Assembly (NCBI GenBank): GCA_950097015.1
Contig: CATNEN010000007.1
Span: 4,578,001-4,642,000 of the forward strand
Direction: 5' to 3'
Origin: Macrostomum hystrix
Taxonomy: Eukaryota; Platyhelminthes; Macrostomidae
Length of the DNA: 64,000 nt
Shown in pieces: positions 45,562 to 58,060 of this stretch. The position numbers and the translations under genes are program-made. Positions within the stretch are counted from its first letter, which is position 1, and every line of letters starts with the position of its first letter. The notes beneath the pieces were generated by a model. The model was not told the DNA's origin. It searched no databases and was given only the letters and a program-made list of their open reading frames with translations.

Positions 45562-46295
45562 AATTGCTGAGCTGCGCAGGGCTGAGTCACGTGACTTTTA
45601 GATTCTTGCTCATATTTGTATACCATCTTGCTTCATAGGAGAAAACTTGTCGGTCAACAATTAAAATTCCGAAAATAACAGTACCTAGCTATGTGTCAAC
45701 CTGAGCTTTTCAATTATCTGTCAGTGCGTTCTGTCGTGTTATTGAAATAAAAAACTTTTTGCTTTAGGTTAGTTGGTCGCCGATAGCCATTAACGAATGT
45801 CAAGCTTTTTTACATTTTTTTCTGTCAGGCAGTTTTTCTAGGTCCTAGTTTCCTGTTTCATTCTGTGGACAAAGTCCTGTGCCAATGAGCAGTAAACCTC
45901 GAGCCCTTCTCATCGAGAATGGCTGTATTATTTTGTGGCTTTAGTACACTATATCGCTATCAGTGCACATCTCGCTCCGGTTATTGACATGGTTTCATTT
46001 ACTTTAATTATATAACAATTGATTCAATATTGGCTTTTTCTGGTGAGATTTCTGCTTCTAATTTATTAAAACAATCTGATCAGATTTAAATACAAGCATT
46101 GCTATTGGTGTGTAATAATGATTATAACAAAAGCTCCAGATAATATGACTCGTGTTTTGAGATAGACGGCTCTGAATATATAATATTTTTTCTGTTTTCT
46201 AATTCAGGTTATCAGTGTTATAAAAAGAAGCTATCCGTGTTTTTCTACAAGTGCACACAAATCTGCCCAGTGTAAATGTGGCGCAGTCAATAAGC
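45562..46295. other. 3' flank of cyclophilin B
   Basis: An AATAAA-type signal (attgaaataaaaaact) occurs near 45745, about 185 bp past the stop. Nothing else recognised. Confidence 0.5.
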
Positions 46296-46520
46296 CGCAG
46301 CTGTGTACGGCTGCTCAGTCCATGGACTGGGGGACAACTCACCCTATCAATTACCCCAGCTAAAGCTGTTACTAATTTAACGGCTGGGCGAACTGAAGCA
46401 ATCCATTTTCAGCTGTCTTTTTAAGGGACGCAAAATGTTCCAGTGGAGTCAGGAATAGAACCCCCGACCTTCAAGTCGTGAGTCCGACGGTCTAATCACC
46501 TAGGTTACAACTTCATGAGG
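46296..46520 (-). mobile_element. SINE-B copy
   Basis: On the minus strand, a tRNA-Arg-like head (gaccgtcggactcacgac, then ggtcgggggttctattcc) is followed by the family body and the gtccatggactgagcag tail. Confidence 0.8.
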
Positions 46521-46809
46521 CGTATTTTGAGTACATACCGTGCCTTTTCAATCTCGACTTAGGCAAAAGTGATTTCAAATTTGACAGCCCACAGAGAAAG
46601 CTACAGCTGTGTCATCGCGTCATGTCGATGTCAAATGTGGTAGGAGTCGGTTAATGCGTGTACTCAGATTGTGGCATCACATGTGATTGAGGTCAAACGA
46701 TTTTATTAATGGCAATACTTTGTAGTCTATGGCACAAAACCATGTATTCAACCCGTTCCACAGTCTACCGTATAATACATATACCATTGCAGAAATGACG
46801 AATTTGAGT

Positions 46810-47185
46810 GCAAAAAGGTGTAGTTGCAAGGACTATGGGCTCTGGGGCAATGGCACATCACTTGGTGACAGTGGACCCGCAGCCAGCGAGGGGCTGATGC
46901 TGCCCATTTCGCTGACTTCTGCAGAGCACACAAGCACACTGATACTGTACGAAGGCTCACACAGGAGTGTACATCTGCCTTGACTTTCTCATCGTCAGGC
47001 AGTGTACACTTTCGTGCACTGTGCCTTGGAGGTTGGCCCTCAAGGAGCGTAAATTGTACGATTGCAAGTTTCAAATTGCCTCAGGCCTCCTCTCCACTGA
47101 GGAAAGCGAGGAAAGCCCATGGAATCGAGCTCAGGGACCTTGATGCGAGAGACAAACGCGTTAACCCCACGCGCTCTATCGATAA
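46810..47185 (-). mobile_element. SINE-A copy, minus orientation
   Basis: The reverse complement shows the head (ttaacgcgtttgtctctcgc), agggccaacctccaaggcac and gcagaagtcagcgaaatggg. A short tandem change (aagcgaggaaagc) sits in the middle. Confidence 0.82.
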
Positions 47186-47541
47186 ATTTTAAAGAAAATC
47201 TTTAAATATTTTTGATCATACACTCTGGGGTAGGAAGTTCTGTCTTAAAGAAAAATGTGCAAGAAAAGTGGCGCGATTAACAGCTAGAAGAGAACAGCAG
47301 AACTGTAGTGGGCAAATCTCGGCGGGACAAGTGCCTGCAGGATAAATCCCGAGACCCAACTACTTGTATGTGCAGAGAGCTGATGTGCATTCCACTTAAG
47401 GCTAGCTTGTTAATTAGTTTTTTGTATGCGATATAACAAAAGTACTTTCTTATCGTAGATTCTGTGCGTCTCTACGTAGCACAGAAAGATTTCTCTGCAG
47501 AAAGCATGTGCAACATTTTACCAGCTGTAATTGCTATAGCG

Positions 47542-47865
47542 TATATGCATATAGCGTGACAAAGGTAAAGCAGGTACTTATCTGGCGGGTTATGGTGCAG
47601 AAATTATATTGAAGCTTCATCTTTATTGACCCACAGTGACTTTCCAAATGAAAAACAGCTCATTCAGCCGTGAATCTGTTTGACTAAGGCCCAATCTTTT
47701 TCTCATTCTGTCTCGGCCAGTCCCTCGCCACTTTATGAAACAGCAGGACCCTCCCTCCGCTCCGACCGTTTCGTCCTCACCCAAAGGTGAATTGCGTCTA
47801 GCGCTGTGCACTATTTTGCGCATGAGCTAAGGATTGTAGCAGCCTTTTTTTCGCTCGCTTTCTTC
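47542..47865 (-). repeat. 324-bp dispersed duplicate, copy 2
   Basis: Inverted, nearly identical partner of 38745-39068, with only a few substitutions and a one-base indel seen. Confidence 0.9.
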
Positions 47866-48869
47866 TTATGATCACCCCTCAGTACAAACAAGTACATTTG
47901 AACTAGGAACGAACGTTGTACATGGGCTTGGACTAGCTTATATTCTTACCATAATCTAGTTTGCTAGTCTACAAGCAGTATTCGTCTGTACCTGAGCTGC
48001 AACTGGCATGCGTTAGTTGCTAGTGATTCTCAACTAGCAACAGTATAGTTAACTTCTTTCCTGCACCTATGGAGCCGCCACGCAAAGATCATCTGTATAA
48101 AAATATTCCCCAGGTACGAGTATAAATTAATTGTTCTATTTCACCCAATTCTCTTCTTCACTTTCTTCCAGAATTTTAGTTCACATCTGTCAGCAAAAGA
48201 TAGAGTATTATAGCTGGTAATATTTGAAAGATGCTCGAAACCCAAATACGAAAATTTTTGTTTCAAGTAAAAAGCAAACAATCAGTGCTCATGCCACTGA
48301 TCAAATGGCACGAGATTAAATGTTAGAGTGCCAAATCAAATAAGTTCTGAACATTTAGCATTCCCAGTAAATCATAATTAGCATTTGAAACAGCTTAGAT
48401 AAAGATTTCCTTTCTAGAATTTTTTAATATGTAGTTCATATTTTCACTAGAAATTTTTATAACCACTAAATTTATATTTTAAAATCTGCTAGCTTGAATG
48501 CTTACCTTTCACTTTAAACCTTAACCCACTAGAAACTGACTAGATACAATTAGAATATTAATGAATAGCATTAGAATTACATGGAGTAGAATTTATAGCC
48601 AATCCATGGACATATCAGCTGTGCGCTGCTTTTGTTGAAAAAATGCGCATGTGGTAGTGTGTTTTAAAGGTTTTCATTTTTGTATATACGTTTTATCATT
48701 TCTTACATTATAAAATTAGTAAAAATTTAAATATCAAAAATGTGCCAAAAAATATTTTGTTTTACTATTTACCGTCATAAAAAAATAATGCTGTAATAAA
48801 TATTTTGTTTTACTTTCTACCATGTAAATATTATTATGTAAAATGTTTCAATTTAAACAAACGCTAAGT
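47866..48869. other. AT-rich, no gene seen
   Basis: A SINE-B-like scrap (ccatggacatatcagctgtg) occurs at about 48604. It may include the U3 part of the retroelement relic that follows. Confidence 0.4.
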
Positions 48870-49500
48870 TTTACTGTATATAAATAGCCGCAATCTGTGA
48901 CCAAAAATAAAGGAGGCCGTTCGAAAGCGCTATTCGCTGGCTACTTGCTTTACAGTGCTTTAAGAATCAGAATCATAAGTGTGTTCAAGACATAAAAAAG
49001 AGTGCCTTGTGAAAGGAGTATATTGCATTGTTCATTTTATAAGAGAGGAGAATATTGAGAACTATACTCAGAACCATACTCAGAACCATACTCAGAACCA
49101 TACTCAGAACCATCCTTAGAATTATACTCAGAATTATACTAAGAATTATACTAAGAATATTACAGAAGGGAACCTGCTAAACTCTAATCTCGGGGACGCC
49201 TAATTGACTGGAAACGCATACAGTTGCCTAATTACCGCTCGTGCAAACATATATGCTACCATTTAAGAAGTTAAAACGGCCCATTTAAGGACCGCCAGTT
49301 AAATATCTATTAAATTAAGTCAACAGCGGTGGGATCTTAATTAATAATTTTGCCCTACAACAACTTTGGTAGCATTCGGTGAAATTAGATAATTAATTAG
49401 CTTAAGAAGTAAAGACCTGGTACAACTTTGGTGGCATCATGAGATAAATACATAACAAAGAAAATAGCCCTATAACAACTTTGGTAACAGCGGTGGGATA
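48870..49500 (+). mobile_element. LTR-retrotransposon relic (promoter plus primer-binding sites)
   Basis: TATATAAATA at 48877-48886 and AATAAA at 48906-48911 are spaced as in an LTR. Downstream, tggtaacagcggtgggat (49482-49499) matches the complement of a tRNA-Leu 3' end (TGGTGGCAGCGGTGGGAT) in 16 of 18 bases, as expected for a primer-binding site. Related words recur at 49321, 49370 and 49425, so the region is rearranged. No gag or pol coding is present. Confidence 0.5.
49055..49165. repeat. 12-bp tandem repeat
   Basis: The unit is tcagaaccatac, with later gaattatactaa variants; about nine copies. Confidence 0.85.
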
Positions 49501-49752
49501 GTTAATTTCCACCTATAACACGCATAATAGGTGCTATTGTGCCACAGACTGTCCATGGAGATCAACTAAGCTAGGTATAAATTTTCCTTCCTATCGATCG
49601 CTTATACTAAGCCAATTCCTAATATCAGTGGGTCTAGTTATCTAATATAAGATAATATAAGATATAATATAAGATAAGTTAATATAATAATATAATATAT
49701 AATATAAGTATCTAATATAAGAAATTAATTTCAAATACAATTATTCTCCTAA

Positions 49753-52700
49753 ATGCCAACTTTACCTCGAAAATTTTGCCAGCAGCCACTGGTGCCACAC
49801 AAAGACCATCATGGACAAAGACCTGAGGTACACTGCTTTATTATTTCAATATTTTTTGCAGACGTAACATTAATGTTTGAAGGGTGACGCCTTTGTCTCA
49901 AGCTGAAGTGAATGTTTCATTCCCGCAGGTGCGTGAGATCGCAGAGAGGCTAAGAGACGGTGATTACAATTTGCTGCTGGAGCTGGTCACCAATGCTGCC
50001 CTGACCACAACCGACTGTCGAACTGTGCTGGCATTGTGCGCCAAGAGTTCGAATCTTCGTTCGCGCTGCTCAAAGAGCATTGAGTACCTGATCAGGCGGG
50101 CAGCCGATGTGCTGGGCAGTCAGGACGAGGGCGGAGACTCCGTGGCCCAGCTGGCCGCAAGAAGCGGCAACCTGGCGCTGCTGGCCCTGCTGCCAGACGA
50201 GGCGAAGTTCGTCGGCAACGGCAAGGGCGTCACCCCGCTGATGGAGGCTGCGAGGTTCAACCAACTGCGGTGCGTCAAGCACCTGATGCACCGGTTCAGG
50301 CAGAAGCGCCCAGACTTTGGCCGCTGGGAGGAGAAGCTCTGCGCCAGGAATGCCGATGGACTGACTGCGCTGGACATCGCCAAGCAGTGCGAACGACATG
50401 GACTGGCGACTGTTATTGAGATGTGAGTGCAGAGCATGGACTGGCGACTGTTATTGAGCTGTGAGTGCAGAGCATGGACTGGTGACTGTTATTGAGCTGT
50501 GAGTGCAGAGCATGGACTGGTGACTGTTATTGAGCTATGAGTGCAGAGCATGGACTGGCGACTGTTATTGAGCTGTGAGTGCAGAGCATGGACTGGCGAC
50601 TGTTGTTCAGTTGGTGTATGGTGTACTTAGGAACAGTTTAAACAGATGGTGCAGTGAGTACCAGTTTGAACAGATGGTGCAGTGAGTACCAGTTTGAACA
50701 GATGGTGCAGTGAGTACCAGTTTGAACAGATGGTGCAGTGAGTACCAGTTTGAATAGATGGTGCAGTGAGTACCAGTTTGAATAGATAGTGCAGTGAGTA
50801 CCAGTTTGAATAGATAGTGCAGTGAGTACCAGTTTGAATAGATGGTGCAGTGAGTACCAGTTTGAATAGATGGTGCAGTGAGTACCAGTTTGAATAGATG
50901 GTGCAGTGAGTACCAGTTTGAATAGATGGTGCAGTGAGTACCAGTTTGAATAGATGGTGCAGTGAGTACCAGTTTGAATAGATAGTGCAGTGAGTACCAG
51001 TTTGAATAGATGGTGCAGTGAGTACCAGTTTGAATAGATGGTGCAGTGAGTACCAGTTTGAATAGATAGTGCAGTGAGTACCAGTTTGAATAGATGGTGC
51101 AGTGAGTACCAGTTTGAATAGATGGTGCAGTGAGTACCAGTTTGAATAGATGGTGCAGTGAGTACCAGTTTGAATAGATGGTGCAGTGAGTACCAGTTTG
51201 AATAGATGGTGCAGTGAGTACCAGTTTGAATAGATGGTGCAGTGAGTACCAGTTTGAATAGATGGTGCAGTGAGTACCAGTTTGAATAGATGGTGCAGTG
51301 AGTACCAGTTTGAATAGATGGTGCAGTGAGTACCAGTTTGAATAGATGGTGCAGTGAGTACCAGTTTGAATAGATGGTGCAGTGAGTACCAGTTTGAATA
51401 GATAGTGCAGTGAGTACCAGTTTGAATAGATGGTGCAGTGAGTACCAGTTTGAATAGATGGTGCAGTGAGTACCAGTTTGAATAGATGGTGCAGTGAGTA
51501 CCAGTTTGAATAGATGGTGCAGTGAGTACCAGTTTGAATAGATGGTGCAGTGAGTACCAGTTTGAATAGATGGTGCAGTGAGTACCAGTTTGAATAGATG
51601 GTGCAGTGAGTACCAGTTTGAATAGATGGTGCAGTGAGTACCAGTTTGAATAGATGGTGCAGTGAGTACCAGTTTGAATAGATGGTGCAGTGAGTACCAG
51701 TTTGAATAGATGGTGCAGTGAGTACCAGTTTGAATAGATGGTGCAGTGAGTACCAGTTTAAACAGATGGTGCAGTGAGTACCAGTTTGAATAGATGGTGC
51801 AGTGAGTACCAGTTTGAATAGATAGTGCAGTGAGTACCAGTTTGAATAGATGGTGCAGTGAGTACCAGTTTGAATAGATGGTGCAGTGAGTACCAGTTTG
51901 AATAGATGGTGCAGTGAGTACCAGTTTGAATAGATGGTGCAGTGAGTACCAGTTTGAATAGATGGTGCAGTGAGTACCAGTTTGAATAGATGGTGCAGTG
52001 AGTACCAGTTTGAATAGATGGTGCAGTGAGTACCAGTTTGAATAGATGGTGCAGTGAGTACCAGTTTGAATAGATAGTGCAGTGAGTACCAGTTTGAATA
52101 GATGGTGCAGTGAGTACCAGTTTGAATAGATGGTGCAGTGAGTACCAGTTTGAATAGATAGTGCAGTGAGTACCAGTTTGAATAGATGGTGCAGTGAGTA
52201 CCAGTTTGAATAGATGGTGCAGTGAGTACCAGTTTGAATAGATGGTGCAGTGAGTACCAGTTTGAATAGATGGTGCAGTGAGTACCAGTTTGAATAGATG
52301 GTGCAGTGAGTACCAGTTTGAATAGATGGTGCAGTGAGTACCAGTTTGAATAGATGGTGCAGTGAGTACCAGTTTGAATAGATGGTGCAGTGAGTACCAG
52401 TTTGAATAGATGGTGCAGTGAGTACCAGTTTGAATAGATGGTGCAGTGAGTACCAGTTTGAATAGATGGTGCAGTGAGTACCAGTTTGAATAGATGGTGC
52501 AGTGAGTACCAGTTTGAATAGATGGTGCAGTGAGTACCAGTTTGAACAGATGGTGCAGTGAGTACCAGTTTGAACAGATGGTGCAGTGAGTACCAGTTTG
52601 AACAGATGGTGCAGTGAGTACCAGTTTGAATAGATGGTGCAGTGAGTACCAGTTTGAACAGATGGTGCAGTGAGTACCAGTTTGAACAGATGGTGCAGTG

Positions 52701-55700
52701 AGTACCAGTTTGAACAGATGGTGCAGTGAGTACCAGTTTGAACAGATGGTGCAGTGAGTACCAGTTTGAACAGATGGTGCAGTGAGTACCAGTTTGAACA
52801 GATGGTGCAGTGAGTACCAGTTTGAACAGATGGTGCAGTGAGTACCAGTTTGAACAGATGGTGCAGTGAGTACCAGTTTGAACAGATGGTGCAGTGAGTA
52901 CCAGTTTGAACAGATGGTGCAGTGAGTACCAGTTTGAACAGATGGTGCAGTGAGTACCAGTTTGAACAGATGGTGCAGTGAGTACCAGTTTGAACAGATG
53001 GTGCAGTGAGTACCAGTTTGAACAGATGGTGCAGTGAGTACCAGTTTGAACAGATGGTGCAGTGAGTACCAGTTTGAACAGATGGTGCAGTGAGTACCAG
53101 TTTGAACAGATGGTGCAGTGAGTACCAGTTTGAATAGATGGTGCAGTGAGTACTAGTGTGCATTCCTTTTCATTTACTGAGCATTGAAAGTGAGTGTAAG
53201 TTTCTATTCAAATCCCTATTGTTGAAGTGCTGCCTTAAATTACTACAGAGAGCTGGAGCTGCTGAAGAATGGATTAACGCAAGAAGTAAGCGGGCCATTT
53301 TCGTCTTTCTAGTTATTTTTAATTTAATGAAAAATCTATATTTTTTGCTTTCTGTGAGAAATTCCGCGGGAGAGTCTGTGAGGAATTCCATGGGAGATTC
53401 TGTGAGGAATTCCATGGGAGATTCTGTGAGGAATTCCATGGGAGATTCTGATTTAAATTGCGAGCTAGTTTAAAGGCTCTCTGCTCAGACCTGACCTTGG
53501 CATTCCAGCAACAGAAAATTCGCGAGCTTCTCGAGCAGCTTGCAACAAATGGCAACTTCGCGGAGCTCAAGAAGCTGGCTAACTCATCTAACTGCGACTT
53601 GCCCGACAGTGGCGGCAAGACGGTGCTGATGCGAGTCGCCGAGAGAAAGTCGTCCGGTCTGGAGGTGCTGAAGCTGTTTGCCAGCTTTGGCGATCCCACG
53701 GCGCCAGATGCGAATGGCTGGACCAGCCTGCACTCGGCCGCATCGGTCGGCTGGGAGGACGCCGTACGCGCTCTGACGGACGCCGGGGCGGCCGTTAACT
53801 GCGGCGACCACCGCCGCTGGACGGCCCTGATGCAGGCAGCGAGCGGCGACCACGTGGCCACCGTCAAGCTACTGCTGGATCTCGACGCCAACTGGGAGCT
53901 TCGCGATGCAGCCGAGAGCACAGCGATGTACGCTGCAGACAGGAATCGCTGCAGTTCAGCCTCCAAGCTGCTGAGCCAGTGAGAATCTTCCAGAGAAAAT
54001 TCCCTGAATTATTATTTTTTAATTATTACTTTATAAATTGTTTATTTCAGATTCCATGGAAAATCATTCTTTAATCCGAAGGTTGTAAAAATTTCGTAAG
54101 TCCCTTTCGCGTTTCTTTTGATTTTTGTTAATTGAGATCGATGAGCCATGTTTTCAGAGCAACTGTGGCATCAATCTCGGCCCCCTTTCATTTCAAAACC
54201 CTTTGTATACTTTCTCATGCGTTGCATACACAAGTATACTGACCATACTACTATTAGTATTTCCCCGAACTCTTACAGACCAGCCGCAATCATGGACCCA
54301 GCAGCACCGAGCGACCTTCCACAGCCAATGCCCGCTAAAACTCATCAGGCTCCGAAAATCCCAGAGCAGCCTGCGAAACCTGTTCCTACAAGGCCGGAGG
54401 AAGAATCGAAACCGTAAGTCTAGCTTAGTCTAATCTAAAACTATCCGAATAGGGACTCCAAGCCAGTCGTCGTTTCTAAATGGGTGCGGGGGTCTTCACC
54501 CAGGTGGAGAGTGTGGGGGGGGGCGAAACCCTACATTTTTTCCATCAATTTGACAACAGCCGAGGTTACTTATGATAATATCTTGAATGAACTAACGGAT
54601 AATCAACAGGGTCCTGGGTGTCGTGGGTCCTGGGTGTCGTGGGTCCTGGGTGTCGTGGGTCCTGGGTGTCGTGGGTCCTGGGTGTCGTGGGTCCTGGGTG
54701 TCGTGGGTCCTGGGTGTCGTGGGTCCTGGGTGTCGTAGGTCCTGGGTGTCGTGGGTCCTGGGTGTCGTGGGTCCTGGGTGTCGTGGGTCCTGGGTGTCGT
54801 AGGTCCTGGGTGTCGTAGGTCCTGGGTGTCGTGGGTCCTGGGTGTCGTGGGTCCTGGGTGTCGTAGGTCCTGGGTGTCGTGGGTCGTGGGTCCTGGGTGT
54901 CGTGGGTCCTGGGTGTCGTGGGTCCTGGGTGTCGTGGGTCCTGGGTGTCGTGCGTCCTGGGTTTCGTGGGTCCTGGGTGTCGTGGGTCCTGGGTGTCGTT
55001 CTTCCAAGCCATCAAGTTCCATGTGCCTCTAAGCATTTTCGAGCGCGATTGCTACTAAGCAATGCTACTAATATTGACATTGCTACTAAATGGTGAAATA
55101 TTCACATTTTCAGGGAGTCCACCTTGGCATCCCTCAAGATTGACGATCTCATCGGGCGCGGGGCTTTCGGAACAGTTTACAAGATAGATGACAGACGCTG
55201 CGTCAAGTGCATCAAAGTTCCCATAAATGCAGGAGAAGAGCCCAGCGCCAGGAAAAAATCTGTCCTGGACTCAATCGATGCCGAACTAAACCTGTGCGAC
55301 CTGGAGCACAAGAATATTGTGAAGTTCTTCGAGATTCGCTACAAAGGGAAAGACGATGTGATCATGGTAGTCATGGAGTATGTGCAGTACAGCAAGACAC
55401 TCACTGTATTCCTGAAGGGCAAGCCTATCCAAGTCGCAGTGAATCGTGAAATTTCTGCTCAGGTGAGAGAATTTCTGGCAATTGAAGGGGAAAATGAGAA
55501 GAGAAAATTAACGGATATATTCGTAACTATCTGAGCAATTCCCTCGTGACCTATTTACGCCTCTGCAGATTTGCGACGCGCTGAGTTACATCCACTTGAA
55601 GAGAATTGTCCATCGAGACCTGCACGGCGACAACATTCTCATCACTGGAGACAACTACCACGTGAAGCTCATCGACTTTGGCCTGTCTCGGCGGCTCTGC

Positions 55701-56060
55701 AGCTCAACGTCGCACTTTCTGGAGAGCGGCGTTCAGCCAAAAGGAGTCGTCAACTTTCTGGCGCCAGAGAGATTCGGCTCGGCCTCGGATAATAGCAGTG
55801 GTCGCATCTGTCCGAAGTCGGATGTGTGGGCGCTTGGCTGCGCCGTCTACTTCATGGCCACTGGCACAGTGCCCTACGAGGAGGTGAAAAACATTTGCTT
55901 TCTCAGTATGAAGATCGCACAGTTTGGTGCTCCGCCATTGTCAGAGCCTTGTGACGGCCATATGGCCGACTTCTACGCAAAGTGCACAGAGAAGGATTAT
56001 CGCAGCCGCATGTCCGCTACTGACCTGCTGGAACATGCCTTTCTTAAACACAGTAAGTAA
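49753..56060 (+). CDS. ankyrin-repeat protein kinase, eight exons
   Basis: Exons: 49753-49827 (least certain), 49929-50422, 53249-53285, 53509-53978, 54051-54095, 54279-54413, 55114-55462 and 55569-56060. Phases all match; 698 aa. Exons 2-4 encode ankyrin-type repeats (GVTPLMEAARFNQLRCVKHL; GKTVLMRVAERKS; GWTSLHSAASVG; RWTALMQAASGDHVATVKLL). Exon 6 is a Pro-rich linker. Exons 7-8 form a kinase domain with GRGAFGTVYKI, Lys in CIKV, HRDLHGDN, LIDFGLS, APE and DVWALG, so it should be active. The HRDLHGDN loop is unusual for animal Ser/Thr kinases. Substrate and pathway are unknown. Four tandem arrays sit in introns. A strong donor (GTAAGT at 56053) overlaps the stop, so the gene could continue. 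Confidence 0.8.
50385..50617 (+). repeat. 38-bp tandem duplication spanning an exon-intron junction
   Basis: Six copies carry the end of exon 2 and its splice donor (gactgttattgagctGTGAG core). The first copy holds the donor that fits the reading frame (GT at 50423); one later copy has TATGAG instead. Confidence 0.92.
50632..53152. repeat. 28-bp intronic satellite, about 90 copies
   Basis: The unit begins agtttgaatagatggtgcag. It occupies nearly all of intron 2 of the ankyrin kinase gene. Copies at both margins have gaacag and those in the middle gaatag, with scattered gatagt variants. The 841-codon minus frame across it is spurious. Confidence 0.98.
53355..53452. repeat. 24-bp tandem repeat, about 4 copies
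   Basis: The unit is ttctgtgaggaattccatgg plus four bases. It lies in intron 3 of the ankyrin kinase gene. Confidence 0.85.
54608..55000. repeat. 16-bp tandem repeat, about 24 copies
   Basis: The unit is gggtcctgggtgtcgt with a few gtaggt variants. It lies in the intron just before the kinase-domain exon. Confidence 0.95.
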
Positions 56061-56544
56061 GAAATTACACAAAACCAAAGAGTATAGAGGTCGCCTAGTA
56101 TAGAGTTCCAATAAGGGCGAAAATCTGAAGCCGGTTTTTAGAATCCACCCACACCCTCCGGTCACCAAACTTTTTAGTCTATGGCACAAGTTGTGGCTAG
56201 AATGGTGTACAAAGCCAATGCTCAGAAATATAAGACATTTCACGCTTAGAAAATGCATGTATCAAATAAGCAAGACAACATCGCTCAGTCACCAGACTCA
56301 GTTGCCGTCGTCGATACAACTCCGTAACAGCCATGCCATAGCCCTTACGTCTGAACAACAGCCATGCCACTTCCTGCTTATTTGCTCATAGTACTGTTTT
56401 CTGTCGCTCTGCCTGTTTATTACTTATGTTTTTTGCTTTTCCCACTGCTGCACCTTCACTCTGCCTGTTTATCACTTATTTTTTTGTCTTTCCGACTGCT
56501 GCAAGAATCCTGCTCAACTTCTTTTCTCCTTACACAATACAATC
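56061..56544. other. 3' flank of the ankyrin kinase gene
   Basis: No gene supported. It includes the sequence after the possible alternative donor at 56053. Confidence 0.4.
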
Positions 56545-57712
56545 ACGGATCGGGGAGGTTTATGAGAGAGGATCGGGGAGGTTTATGAGAGAGGATCGGG
56601 AATATTTAGGAGAGAGGATCGGGAAGATTAAAGAGAGAGGATCGGGAAGATTAAAGAGAGAGGATCGGGAAGATTAAGGAGAGAGGATCGGGAAGATTTA
56701 GGAGAGAGGATCGGTAAGATTAAAGAGAGAGGATCGGGAAGATTAAAGAGAGAGGATCGGGAAGATTAAGGAGAGGATCGGGGAGATTTAGGAGAGAGGA
56801 TCGGGAAGATTAAAGAGAGAGGATCGGGAAGATTAAAGAGAGAGGATCGGGAAGATTAAAGAGAGAGGATCGGGAAGATTAAAGAGAGAGGATCGGGAAG
56901 ATTAAAGAGAGAGGATCGGGAAGATTAAAGAGAGAGGATCGGGAAGATTAAAGAGAGAGGATCGGGAAGATTAAAGAGAGAGGATCGGGAAGATTAAAGA
57001 GAGAGGATCGGGAAGATTAAAGAGAGAGGATCGGGAAGATTAAAGAGAGAGGATCGGGAAGATTAAAGAGAGAGGATCGGGAAGATTAAAGAGAGAGGAT
57101 CGGGAAGCTTAAAGAGAGAGGATCGGGAAGATTTAGGAGAGAGGATCGGGAAGATTTAGGAGAGAGGATCGGGGAGATTTGGGAGGGAGGATCGGGAGGT
57201 TTATGAGAGAGGATCGGGAAGATTTAGGAGAGAGGATCAGGAAGATTAAGGAGAGAGGATCGGGGAGATTTAGGAGAGAGGATCGGGGAGATTTAGGAGA
57301 GAGGATCGGGAAGATTAAAGAGAGAGGATCGGGGAGATTAAAGAGAGAGGATCGGGGAGATTAAAGAGAGAGGATCGGGAAGATTAAAGAGAGAGGATCG
57401 GGAAGATTAAAGAGAGAGGATCGGGAAGATTAAAGAGAGAGGATCGGGAAGATTAAAGAGAGAGGATCGGGAAGATTAAAGAGAGAGGATCGGGAAGATT
57501 AAAAAGAGAGGATCGGGAAGATTAAAGAGAGAGGATCGGGGAGATTTAGGAGAGAGGATCGGGGAGATTTAGGAGAGAGGATCGGGAAGATTAAAGAGAG
57601 AGGATCGGGAAGATTAAAGAGAGAGGATCGGGAAGATTAAAGAGAGAGGATCGGGAAGATTAAAGAGAGAGGATCGGGGAGATTTAGGAGAGAGGATCGG
57701 GGAGATTTAGGG
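56545..57712. repeat. 23-bp purine-rich satellite, about 50 copies
   Basis: The unit begins gaagattaaagagagaggat, with atttaggagagagg variants. Remnant units reappear after the SINE (58065-58112), and a lone unit lies at about 60191. Confidence 0.96.
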
Positions 57713-58060
57713 GGATGAGTGGCAGAGCGGCTAACGCGTTTGCCTCTCGCACCAAGGTCCCTGAGCTAGATTCCACGGCGAGGCCACATTTGGGGCGCAG
57801 CCGCGGAGAGAATGCTACGGGTTTTTTCGTGCAATTTACGCCCTTGAGGGCCAACCTCTAACGCACAGTGAGAGTGTACACCGCCTGATGATTAGAAAGT
57901 CAGTGCAGATGTACACACCTGTACTCCCAGTACTTATGTGCGTGTGCGCTTAGGAGTCAGCTGAGTGGGCAGAATTGCCTCCTCGCTGGCTGCGGGTCTA
58001 GTGTCACCGAATGATGCTCCAAGGCCCGCAGCCCTCCTGCAATCATTATTTTTGTTCTTT
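57713..58060 (+). mobile_element. SINE-A copy inserted in the 23-bp array
   Basis: Complete from the head (gtggcagagcggctaacgcg) to the tail (tagtgtcaccgaatgatgct, then T-rich). Array-type sequence on both sides shows the insertion came after array formation. Confidence 0.87.

Noticed and set aside
49811-49827. Start of the ankyrin kinase at the nearer ATG (49811)
   Set aside because: That reading ends in phase 2 and does not fit exon 2. The ATG at 49753 ends in phase 0 at the same donor and does fit.
50638-53163. 841-codon minus-strand frame
   Set aside because: It is three passes through a 28-bp unit repeated 90 times, within an intron of a plus-strand gene.
54125-54433. Extra exon between exons 5 and 6 of the ankyrin kinase gene (acceptor at 54155)
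   Set aside because: No donor in the needed phase follows it, whereas joining exon 5 directly to 54279 is phase-perfect.
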